DNA of 32,584 nt, from assembly GCA_034698045.1 (NCBI GenBank), contig JAQGAU010000266.1, positions 1 through 32,584 on the forward strand, written 5' to 3'. Below are positions 9,117-19,300 of this stretch, piece by piece (the first letter of the stretch is position 1; each line of letters begins with the position of its first letter). This DNA comes from Paramacrobiotus richtersi (Eukaryota > Tardigrada > Eutardigrada > Parachela > Macrobiotidae). Below the pieces are notes generated by a model, which was given only the letters and a program-made list of their open reading frames with translations, ran no database searches and was not told the origin of the DNA. The position numbers were made by a program, and so were the translations under genes.

Positions 9117-11892
9117 ATGGCCGTTCTGTCATTCTTTACAGTGGCAGTTTGTTTTGGACTATCTGCAGTCAGCAGTGGTAAGTACCTGTGCTTGCGATTC
9201 GTTCTTAATGCTACATAAAGCAGAGGAACCGTAATATTACTGCAATACAACTGATCATAATAATTATTCTGGCAATGCATTTGCGTTACTATGGGCAATG
9301 GTTGTTTCAGAAGTGATTGTGGATTTGTCTTCAGCTGCATACACTATTCCTTACAGCACCATCCAAATCCCAATCTTCAAAGGTCATGATTCTGCTTGCT
9401 ATTACACTCCAGCTTGCTCCTTTGTTCCGAACTCCACATACATCTTCAACAATAGCAGCAACCAACAAAAATTTGTCGTGTTCTCCTTAAAGCTGTGGGA
9501 TGCGCAGTACCATGATTATATGGAAACCCAACTACAAGAAAGGCTCGGCGGCAGTTCCACTCGGCCTAACCTGCGCCTGGTTCCATTCCATAGCGTTCGA
9601 CTCGACTCAACCGACACATTCACGAAGTTTGCTATCCAGAATCAGTGGATCAGTATCACGCACCATCCAGCTGTTCTTCTAGGCCGTATACTATGCTCTT
9701 CAGATAAGGAATGCGCTTTGGTAAAGAAATCACTGGACGATGTCAACCAGCAGAATCACATCTTCGCAAGCTTGGAACTAACCTTTGCTTTAAAGAAACC
9801 AATTCAAATGAGGAAACGAGTCGCGCTAACTACGGGCAGTTTCGAGCATTCCAGGATATTTGGTTTAGTTGAGCAACGCTTCCCCCAGTCTTCCGGAAAC
9901 AGTTCTCCCGCGGTCTGCATGCAGGAATCCGTCCTCCGCCACATGATGAGAGAAGTATTAGAAGGGATTCTAGAAAACCAGTTGTCGCATGATGAGTTTG
10001 TCAGCGAAAGCCAGATGCATGTGATCATCAACCACGCCGTTCGTATGGTCAAACCAAACATCACATCGACGGCTTCTTTCGACGCTGATGACTGGAAGAG
10101 GACTTTCTGGCCGACATCTACAGACCGCCCGGATGAAAAAATGAAAGACTTGAACACCCTGACAGGTAGCAATAACCGCTGGATGAAAGCGTTCTTCAAA
10201 CCGGGCAGTGACTTCAGAGCGTTACAAAGTCGAACCTCCGGACTGGACTCGCAATCGCAAATCGACTGCAGTTTGATCACTTCACAGCTGGAAGCGTCGG
10301 ATGGTATGATCGCCTGGAATGGCGACGCTTTTGTGGTACACCCTCTAACACTGTACTGTCTCAATCTGTCGTTATTGCGTAACCGGGAGAAAACACTGGG
10401 AAACATCAATGTTGTGACAAGCGTCAAATTCGGTGATTTGACATCGGCTGTCAACATTCCGTCCGCGTCCGCTGCGGATTCCTTCCTGCAGCCATGGAAA
10501 AGGGATCGCGAACGCTGGCAACAGACACAAAACTTGCTACAGGAAATGAGTAATACCGTGTCCACTTTATTGCCGGTTGGTGCGATCATGGCACACTAGG
10601 GTAACTCCACTTTGCCGCAGTGCTGGTTGTTCTGTGATGGTAGAACATTCGATGCTGCGACTTATCCGTTGTTGGTTAACATCCGCCCTACTCTGACAAC
10701 GCCGGATCTTAGAGGACGTGTCCCAATAGGCGTTGGCGCAAATTATAGCAGTATTGTTGGAGATATAGGGGGAGAAGCCAGCCATGCCCGTAGGAAAATA
10801 AGAAACCCACTCATATCGGTAACCTTAGTGTAACCCGACTGGGTAGGGTTCACCGTTGAATAAACTAGGGGAGGGATCAAAACATTGGTCAGTTTCGAGA
10901 GGGTATGTTTCTCCGTTTGGAATCTTCCGTGCTTGCGTTAGCCTTGCCTACTTGACCCGCATTCAGCATTCTTTGGCCAAAATTTTCGGTCTGCTGCAAG
11001 TTAGTCAGTCAACGGCAGATTTTCAATCATGCTGCTGAAGACATCGAGAAAGCTCAGATTCTCAACGCCACATTCTAATAGTGATAGTTTGGATTTCTCA
11101 CGGAATCTTTCCACTTCAGTGTTCATCGTTATCGAAGGATCATTCATTTTTTAAGGTATGTACGCTTTTAGTTAAGAGCTCTGACATAAACTCCTGTATT
11201 TTCTCTGTATTTCATGGGACTCTTATGCATCTATTTCGCTCCAATATTCCTGAATCTGAAATGTTCATGTTTGTAGGTCTTCCGGACCGTATCAGCGAAC
11301 CAAAAACGAGAGCTCTGCCAGAAACTATCAGAATTCATACTGCGGTGGGAGTAAACAAAAGATTTGCGCAAAAAAACCGAACAGATAAACGATAACAAAA
11401 AACAGACAAAAGCGGTAACCATTAGACAAAACGAAGAAATAAACTGCGGGTTGCTATTTGGTGATACGGTTTTACTGCCCAATCATAGTATCGCAACTGA
11501 GCGAATGAAAATTGTGTATGGACGGCCAATCAGAAGCTGGACTGAACCCAGCCAATGTAAGCGTTCCACCAAGCCGCCACTGGGTATGTTTTGAAAACAG
11601 CTCTCGAAACACTACCCAGAACTCTGCGAAAACTCGTAGAGTTCGGTTTATTTTCCTACGGGATGTGTTGACAGTGGATGAAATGCCCCCGCATCAGCAC
11701 AACATCACCGTTTCTCATGCTGATAACGTACATGACGGCATTCCCCGGATCCACGGTTCCTACCAGAGACTCTATCGAGACAATTACGAAGCATCGAGAA
11801 CGCCAGTGAATACTACCATGAACGGTCGCGGCCAGGCTCACAACAATCTTCCGCCATACCTGACGACATCTTATATTATTCGTGCTTGCTAG
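9117..11892 (+). CDS. Secreted phage-tail-collar domain protein, copy 1 (interrupted by a MITE)
   Basis: Exon 1 (9117-9177) encodes a signal peptide, MAVLSFFTVAVCFGLSAVSS, and ends AGTG|GTAAGT in phase 1. Exon 2 resumes after GTTTCAG at 9311 (EVIVDLSSAAYTIPY). About 420 residues follow that match copy 3 throughout: KFVVFSLKLWDAQYHDY, LCSSDKECAL, LELTFALKKP, VCMQESVLRHMMREVLEGI and WNGDAFVVHPLTLYC. I do not recognise this region. Next comes a heptad-like helix (DRERWQQTQNLLQEMSNTVS) and a tail-collar domain (PF07484 type) with LFCDGRTFD, TTPDLRGRVPIGVG and GGEASH. The end of the domain (DEMPPHQHNI, HNNLPPYLTTSYIIRAC, stop 11890) lies beyond an 876 bp MITE at 10787-11662. A predicted splice 10789/11675 would remove the MITE in frame. 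The gene looks damaged, with about one further break at the start of the collar. It is a host-type intron-containing gene; the collar is known from phage fibres and bacterial microcystin-dependent proteins. Confidence 0.75.
10787..11662. mobile_element. Non-autonomous DNA transposon (MITE), 876 bp, inside the collar domain
   Basis: The left end CCCGTAGGAAAATAA and the right end TTATTTTCCTACGGG are perfect 15-bp inverted repeats; weaker similarity (CTGGGTAG, GTTTCGAGAG) extends further in. The flanks carry a 3-bp direct repeat, ATG (10784-10786 and 11663-11665). Without element and duplication the host reads GGEASHVLTVDEMPPHQHN, the expected collar sequence. The related fossil at 21.5 kb lacks the element. 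Superfamily unclear: a 3-bp duplication fits PIF/Harbinger or CACTA-like groups, but the terminus matches neither well. No transposase seen. Confidence 0.8.
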
Positions 11893-12772
11893 ATATTTCC
11901 ATAAAAACTACACTTATGTGTTTTGCGCCTGTTTTCATAACCAAGTAAACACATTTTACTGGCTCATTGCAGCGCAACGTAATAACTGCGTGTGCTCGGA
12001 TTTGCAGCCTATTTGCTCTTCAGCATCTGGTTGTGCTCCAGCTGATCTATAAAATCTTTATTATCTGAACTGCTAAAACTTGTCTGCATCAAAATCCGAG
12101 AAATATACGCATATGTACGGGACGTAACAATATGATATTTATAAATGCCGGTTTATGACAAGCGTTTATGAAGCTGAATACAGTAGTTCACTTTTCGATT
12201 GTCCATATTCGCAGTCGAACCCCAGAATAACGATCGATATTTCACCGATGAGATATACTGTACATACTTGTTTGCGCACATTTTGTCTATCTGAAAAATC
12301 GAGAGCCACATTCATTAGTCTAAAATGGTCCATATAAACCGACAGGCGACAGATCAGTATGGGCCAGAGAAGTGAGGGAAAACTCAGACAGAGTTCGAAT
12401 GTAGGCATGTATATTCAAAGGCAGCCCGAGTTTTTCCATACACTAAAACAAAACTAAAGAGGTAAATTATCGGTTTGAGCTGTAAACAATAGCTAACACC
12501 TCGGCTTACCGTTGACACTCTCACGAAATTCGCCGAGTCATCGGACGTAGAAGGACATGAAGATGTCCTAGAAAGTACGATGACACGGCGAATCTACTTA
12601 TCAAAGAACACAGCATTTTAGCTGACGTGGTTCATCTTTCTGTAACAGCTCCGGTTCGATGAAGTATTCCCGTTCTTTTTGCCAGTACAAATCACATGAC
12701 AAATTGCAAGTTGCACAACAAGCGGAAGAGGTCAAATACCGCTGCGAGATGAGGCTGAACAGTTAATGCTCC
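11893..12772. other. Intergenic region downstream of collar copy 1
   Basis: The first bases (CATAAAAACTACACTT) resemble those after the collar fossil at 22.03 kb (CATAAAACTACTTTTT), so the duplication extends into the 3' flank. A strong hairpin lies at 12528-12593. No gene that I can support. Confidence 0.5.
12528..12593. repeat. 66-nt imperfect hairpin
   Basis: The outer stem is ATTCGCCG-A-GTCATCG pairing with CGATGAC-A-CGGCGAAT (15 pairs, one A/A mismatch). A symmetrical 8/8 internal loop follows, then AGGACAT-GAAG-ATGTCCT (7 pairs, tetraloop). The size and shape resemble a microRNA precursor or a structured RNA. I do not recognise a known microRNA. Confidence 0.6.
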
Positions 12773-13310
12773 ATGATTCACTTGCACATATATGACAACG
12801 CCTGTGAATATGTATGCTTCTCTCCGATCTCTACAACGCTGCTGAATATAACCTCCACGAGACAAATTGCCATCTCTAATCTGGTCATACAGTCCTATGA
12901 CTCCTATCCAAAGTCTAAAATCAATATGTTGCTCGTTGTTTTGCTGTGTTTCTCCTTTGTTTCTGTCTTATATATGCGTCAGCTCCTGCGTACTTACCTC
13001 TTCGATCCAGAAATTTTCAATACATACATTCTGCGCATTTGCTAGTAACAAGAGCACTACAATGTCAGCGGAGTTATTTTTGACTATGCTTATGATATTG
13101 AGGATCGTCTCTCAGAGGACCTTAATCCAACGCTCGCTAGGTAGTCCGGAACGCCTGCATACTGCAGCGGTATATAACCTTTATATAGAGAAGAATCCCA
13201 TCATAAGATCGATACTCGTACCTTAACTGTAGACAGTACCAAGTAAAACAGAAGGCTGCCACGGGAAAACCATGATTCACTGGCAAATGTAAGTCGACAC
13301 CTGTGAGTAA
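12773..13310 (+). pseudogene. Small secreted-protein gene, copy A (decayed)
   Basis: An ATG at 12926 after AAAATCAAT opens a signal-like peptide (MLLVVLLCFSFVSV). In the next frame the sequence reads AYLPLRSRNFQYIHSAH, and further on KIDTRTLTVDSTK and RRLPRENHDSLANVSRHL. Copy B (23.27-23.78 kb) has the same elements in the same order: MLFAVLVFLICAYTTSV, AYLPPRSRKFQYIYAAP, HKIDIVAGYCTEETKKV and RENHGSLAYERLRLRIRL. Conservation of these peptides suggests a real former gene. Copy A changes frame at least twice and has in-frame stops, so I call it decayed. The HDSLA-type segment also occurs at 12773 (LHDSLAHI), about 498 bp earlier, hinting at an older tandem unit. I do not recognise the family. 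Confidence 0.45.
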
Positions 13311-14429
13311 TTGTCATTTTCAAAAATGAAGCATCTTTGCTCCACGTATACTTGGTAAGTAAACTAAGATCAACGTAAAAGCCAAGCAGGTACTGTCCGC
13401 TGATATACATGATAATTGTGTTATTTAAGTAGTTGATGGCATTAAAATGTGGAATTGTGTTTGACGAAGGAAAACTTTTCGCTTTGGCTGAAACTGTAGC
13501 ATTGTTTTACAACTGGGTAGACAGCATTTTTTTGCGGGGGAACAAAGGCAAGCCTGGGTTTTGTTTGCAGCACGCAAAATAAATATTCGTTTTAGTGCCG
13601 TTGACACTGCCCAGCTTACTCGTCAGATAGCTAGGTAAAAGCGATGCTCTGCACGACAAGTACATACTGTAGAGAGTATAACGGAACCTTCGAGTTCGCT
13701 CGTCAGACTATTACAGCCGATATCTGTCTTACATTAATTACATAATACTTGATTCGTATACCGGAAGTTGCTGGTTACCGTATGCCTTGTTCACGTACAT
13801 GCATTGTCGGTCTGACATTAATGGCAATCAGACCAGTTTACCAGACTTTGTTAACGACGTTATTGCCAGTCTGATAACGGAAATACAGTTCGTGCAACCA
13901 GATTGACAATGTCATGTTACATACCACAGCCGTACGGCCACATGCAGAGACAAAATTGATGCAACAGTAGAAAATAGACATACAGACATTCATCTTCGTC
14001 AACAATATTATCCTGCCTTCCGGGGACAGAGGTGTGGTAAAACTGCTTCGTATGAGCCGATTGATCAAAACAACACACCGGAAACGGCTTCATTACGTTG
14101 TTTACGTAAAATTTGTAATTCGGTATTATAATTTAATTATGAAATTAATCATCACTTAGTAAAGCGTGTGCGGCAAGGTAAGCGGCTCTTTTTGACCAAT
14201 TTAGATTCAACGTTGCGAGAAAACTTGCTTACTCACTGATGATTGTTTAATCGGGTTCTTGATGTTACCATTTCTGTTTGTAATCCGGGATAGTTCTAAT
14301 AACTGTTGCATATGATAACCTGAAGGTACTTTTGCTAATCCATACTAACTGCATATATCGGTACCAGAAAGCATCAGAATACCAGAAACACCCGCCAACT
14401 GCTTCAGCTGATTGTTTCAAAAATCTACT
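13311..14429. other. Intergenic region before the GPCR
   Basis: No gene, RNA or transposon that I can support. Short open frames on both strands look random. Confidence 0.5.
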
Positions 14430-15410
14430 ATGGAAGCTGGGAATGTTACCTTTTTTTCGAACTTTGCGCGAAATATCACAATTATCTCGAACGCAACGAG
14501 CTTTCCGCCCGCACGGCTCGGCTGGACCCCATGGCTAGGAACGGGCATGTTTATTGCTGTTCTAGCCTTTGTGTTAAACCTGGGTGTTCTCGTCTTTCAA
14601 ACCTTACCACAAACCCATGTTTCCTCCTTCACCGTATACCTGATCGTCATATTCATCGCTAACATCCTTTACTTGAGCGTCGTTAGACCTGTCCATATTT
14701 TAAACGCTTTGTACGGACCATTTCCTGGTGGCCACTTTTTATGCATAACGTATCTGTATTTCCAAAGGGTCATCAGCATCATTCCTGTTGTTTCTCATGT
14801 CCTGATATCCATTAACCGGTTATCGGCCATCCAACGGCCCGTATCCTACAAGCACCACCATAACAAGAAGGCCGCCGTTTGGATATGTGTTGGAATGCTT
14901 TGTTACGTGCACATAGTCCCTTTTTCGCTGTTCCTCGTGGAGTTCTCGCATTCTGTCCCGCAACAAGGAAGTTGTAACCCAGTCGCAGGATACATGATTG
15001 AATGGATGCGAGCGGATCATTTTCTCCATCGACAGATTCCGCTTTTCGCCGTGATCGTGATGTATGTCTATATCATCGTTAAGAGACTGCAGAAGAAGCG
15101 GTCAGCTGGTATGGTCGGAGTCTTGGTATCTGCAACGGACGAGCCAACTGGTAATACAGGAAGCACTCATGTTGGTGTAAATAAGGCAAGACACAGAACT
15201 GCCCGCAAGCGAAAGAAAGTAAAACCGTTTATCGTACTAACGATGACCTCAGTGAGTGTGCTAGTCTGCTGGATCCCCGCAGATGTCTACTGGTTTGCCA
15301 TGCAGTTTTTGAATGTCCGTTTTCCCAGTTCTGTTTTTAATATCACGACGACCCTGTACTCTCTGCAGATGGTCTTTGATCCTTTAATGTTCATCTTCAG
15401 CTTCAGATAA
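14430..15410 (+). CDS. Class A (rhodopsin-like) G protein-coupled receptor, single exon
   Basis: 326 residues from ATG 14430 (MEAGNVTFFSNF); the frame opens slightly earlier without an ATG. The extracellular N-terminus has three N-glycosylation sequons (NVT, NIT, NAT). Seven hydrophobic segments are visible: GMFIAVLAFVLNLGVLVF, TVYLIVIFIANILYLSV, a third ending LISINRLSAIQRP, VWICVGMLCYVHIVPFSLF, IPLFAVIVMYVYIIV, FIVLTMTSVSVLVCWIPAD and TTLYSLQMVFDPLMFIFSF. The TM3 Cys (HFLCITY) and an ECL2 Cys (GSCNPV) can form the usual disulfide. NRL stands for the DRY motif, CWIP for CWxP, and DPLMF for NPxxY. The third inner loop is basic (ARKRKK). The protein ends one residue after TM7 (FR, then TAA), so the cytosolic tail is missing; GTGAGT overlaps the stop and could be a donor to an unseen exon. 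It resembles the peptide or orphan receptors expanded in invertebrates; the ligand is unknown. Confidence 0.85.
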   Translation: MEAGNVTFFSNFARNITIISNATSFPPARLGWTPWLGTGMFIAVLAFVLNLGVLVFQTLPQTHVSSFTVYLIVIFIANILYLSVVRPVHILNALYGPFPGGHFLCITYLYFQRVISIIPVVSHVLISINRLSAIQRPVSYKHHHNKKAAVWICVGMLCYVHIVPFSLFLVEFSHSVPQQGSCNPVAGYMIEWMRADHFLHRQIPLFAVIVMYVYIIVKRLQKKRSAGMVGVLVSATDEPTGNTGSTHVGVNKARHRTARKRKKVKPFIVLTMTSVSVLVCWIPADVYWFAMQFLNVRFPSSVFNITTTLYSLQMVFDPLMFIFSFR

Positions 15411-16370
15411 GTGAGTTTGTTAGCATGTGGTCACTCTTCTAGTGCACCGAAACGGCTCGTAAATGCGCAGCGCTGCCAGATACGGACCGCTACACAGGCT
15501 TACAATTAAATCAAAGAGAACCCAGCCACAAGCTTTGGAACTGTGTTTTTTTAGTTTTTTTATGGCATCTCTGTAGAAGCTGCTTTCACCATAATATGTA
15601 ACGCCCCAAAAACAGAATCTGAGAATTCCGGCGTTATTCGCTTGCTTGATTCTGCGTCTGTTATGGGCCACCAACTACATATAAGATTCGTTATCCTGTT
15701 ACATGACATCAGTTGCCAGTACTTATTTTAGTGAGGGAGAAAAATATCTCAATCTGCTTGGAGACGGCCTTGGTCACATCTCGCATGTGGTTAGGTTTGC
15801 TCTTCACTGATCTACCAGTCACGCTGTGTCGTACTCGTGATCGTTCTTGGATGATTTACTTGGACAGATTAAGGCATAAAAGCCATTTAGCGCCACAAGC
15901 GCTAAATGAAGTAATCGCAGAGCGAGCTATTTCTCTTAGCAACGGTTTAATAATTATAAATTTTCAGGAGCTGATGCAGGCATATATTTTGTTATAAACT
16001 CGACGAGAAAGTTTTTCTCAGCCCTCAGCCCGTCCCACAGCAGTTACACCTCGTGCCGCTTTCATGTCCTCTTCTACGTGTTTTATTCGTGCTTATCATG
16101 CTGTTCAGTTATCATGTCAATCATTAATGGTCAATAAAGGAGTGTCCGGCGCGGCAGGTATCGTAATCCTTGTGACCAGCGACGCCGTTCAGTGCGTTGT
16201 TCGGACATCACAGAGGTTGTGGATGACTTGCCCCGGTACCCACAACCGGCACCATTCGTCGCAAGCGAGCTCGGAAAGCGTTAACAGAGTCATTATCGCA
16301 TAAACATGCACACCAGACCTACAAATGCTATCACATATACCGCACGTCTAAGAGGACAAGGACAAGAGGC
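15411..16370. other. Intergenic, convergent GPCR / M13 gene ends
   Basis: Both flanking genes end here. A perfect 10-bp inverted repeat (CATTTAGCGC, loop CACAA, GCGCTAAATG) lies at 15884-15908. A minus-strand AATAAA at about 16081-16086 may serve the M13 gene. No gene that I can support. Confidence 0.5.
15884..15908. repeat. Perfect 10-bp stem, 5-nt loop inverted repeat
   Basis: CATTTAGCGC-CACAA-GCGCTAAATG. It lies in the convergent intergenic space and might form an RNA stem in either 3' UTR. It does not match the histone mRNA stem-loop. Confidence 0.6.
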
Positions 16371-19300
16371 TATCAGTAAATAACGTGCTTCGTAGAAGAA
16401 TTCATGCCTGCGTTGAGCGGACATTTAAACGCTCCCGAGAATTCGACCATATTCCCTGCCACATTATTGGCTCGCAATCGTTCAGGAGAATGCCACGGAT
16501 CCGCTATCAGACTCAGGAACTCAGCTTCAGGGCGGCGTTTTCTGCACCAGTGCTGTTGTGATACAATGACATTATTTTTTGAGCGAGGGCCGTACAATAC
16601 AGTGTCAGTACTGCTGCCCTGCAGACGCTGCCACTGAAACCGACCAACGGTTTGTCAGGGGAACACCCACTTTTTCCGCCAGTTAGTATTCCAACACGGA
16701 TCGTTCAAATTACGAATCAATCTAGTACCTCACTCTCATGACCATACTTATTAATGCCAATGAAGAATGTTCTGTGAGAAATAAGATGGTCCGCCCTAGG
16801 AACCGCCCATCGTAGTCCGGTTGCAGTAACAGCGTTTGCGGGGTATATTGTACAAGTACCAGACTGCAAGCTGAATTTACTCACCTGGGCAAATGATAGG
16901 AAAAATAACTGCTCTTGCGAATAGTGCTTCAACCTTGCCGAGATGAGTTCGGGCTGGCCTGAATCTTTTAGATAACCAACATATGCCTACAACACCCATG
17001 GACCATATAACGGTAGTTGGTATAAAGTAGTTTATTGATCAAAATCTAAGATTTGACAGATATTCGAACCTTGTATGCTGCCCTGGCGCCAGCATTGTCA
17101 GCAATGTTTTCCAACAGGGTCCAGCTTCCGTTCACCATCCCAACGACTGTTGCGTAACCATCATATTGTTCCTTCATACCGATAGTTGCATTATAAAATG
17201 CCGCCTGCGTACTCCTTGTCCACCACAATTTTCGGGCACCATGAAGATCGTAAAGCATTCCGTAGTAATCGAAGCCGTGAGTAATCTCATGACCAAAGTA
17301 AAAACCTATTCCTCCGTAATTGTCGTACTCCGGACCGTGTTGGTCGAAGAACGGAGACTGTAGAAACACCGCGTCTAATGCTGTAAAGATCATGTATTGT
17401 CACTTCTTTTCCACACCACATTGGGACTACTACAATACGCTCGTACTTATGCTGTTGCGAAAATTGTAAAACAGATTCACGGAGGTGACGTCTTCACTGT
17501 CTCTAAATGGATCGTACTGAAGGCTTGGTCTCGTCAATCGCTTGAGCTCCCGTGAAAAGCGGTCGCTTATAATGTGCATACTGGACTGCAGATAGGAATC
17601 TCCTTAGGTTATCTATAACATAGCTCGTTTTTATCCGATTAGCTCCTTCAAATGGGTACGCGATTGATCCTGGAAATACGGAGCTAGCAAAGTTGGTAAA
17701 AACAAGCAACTGGCAGTTACATTATACCGGCAACTTCTTCTGGAAAACAGTAAGTAGTTACTACAGTATTATAGCAGTGGCAGAACAATACTGCACAGCC
17801 ATCTGTACAGACACAAATACACGCCTTCGCCAGGGATTATATCGGTTCTTTTGGCATACATTTTTATACTCATCGTCGATTAATGTCGACTGGTTTTCCA
17901 TAATCTCCGGATATCCAACCACAACGGTCATCGTGGATAGTTTGTTGTGCGCTGCCTCCTTTGAGACCGTATCCAGCCATGTTGCGGCATCTAGCATGTT
18001 TTTGAACTCTGATCGAATTCTGTTGGATAGAGCTGTTGCCTGGTAAAAAGACTTTAATGACTACTTGCGGCAACGAATTACTTTGTTCGCGAAATTCGTA
18101 TTCTCCCGGTGACCTTTACGCATTTCAGGTCATTTAGAACATCTAACTACAACTACTTTTACAAGCCATCACTATATAACAAAAAGCGTCCTGCAATACG
18201 TTAACCGAGTTTGACACGTAAGAGAAAGCTTGTGTGTGTCGCTAACCTGTTGCATTGCACCTCTGAAAACCTTATCCCGGGCATACAAAACGCCCATTGC
18301 TAAAGGCATGGCTGGTGTCACGGCTTCGGCACAGCGTTCCCCGACTGGTGGATCGAATTTCGATACTTGTCCCGAAATTCGTTTATAATACTCTCCTAGA
18401 GCGTCTCTGTAATCTCTTGGTAGAAATGGTAACGCGTTTCTTATCGTTTTCTATCCAACGAAATTTGCTGCTCTCTGTAACCCTACGACTCCCTGCTGCT
18501 CGAACTGGGTGAGTGCGTGATCAAGAATTGACAAAAAAGCCGGATTCTGAACTCTGACTGTGGTATTCCCGTCCACTTTATAATTGGATATATTTGCCTT
18601 CTGCAGGCAGCCGTGGATAATTCCTGTCATGTTCTTCATTAAAGAGGAGTCGAACATGTTTTGAAATTCGGATAAAGCCAACTTAATCGGGAGCTTCTGA
18701 TCCGACACGACGCTTTTCACCTAATAAAGCAGCTATTCCAGGCATAAATTTGTTAAAACTGTTTGGTTCAGTAAACTCTTGAATCAGTTCGAATACCACA
18801 AAGTTGCAGTTTTTTGCAGAATGTTAGGACTTACGCTTATTAGAAATTGTTCGGTTTCGAGTATGGCCGTCAGGTTCGGTAATAACTTGTTCGAATTGTT
18901 CAGCTCGATGTTTAATTGATTACTGTCCCGAAGCAATAACGTGGTAACATCGAGCAAGAGCTGGCGGTAGCTACGGAGGTATAATGAGCCTGTCAAGTTA
19001 TGCTGTAAGATGACTCCGTGAACGTTCTTGGCCCTTCCAATTGAATAATGTTAACGGTGGGATTTGCAGGCTCTGGAACGACGGTAATACGAAAAAAAGT
19101 GGGGGTCCCCATGAAAAAGCTGTTGACTACAGTATCAAACAGGTTGAACTGTGAAGCATTCTACTGAGAATTTAAAACGGGCCAACCGGCAATCAGGTTT
19201 TGTAGGTGGACTAGAAGTGGGTTAGCATGCTGGTTCTCGATGCTTGCTAGGAAACGAGTTTTAGAAATAACCTAATATGCGATAAAACACGAACTGCACT

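Noticed and set aside
9804-10589. 261-codon minus-strand open frame
   Set aside because: It lies entirely antisense to the conserved collar gene exon; conservation with copy 3 is in the plus-strand frame.
15884-15908. Histone mRNA 3' stem-loop
   Set aside because: The stem sequence and 5-nt loop do not match the histone consensus, and no histone gene is nearby.
18451-19163. UAG reassigned to Trp in this genome
   Set aside because: The Ly6 gene and collar copy 1 both end at UAG exactly where their families end, so UAG works as a stop here.
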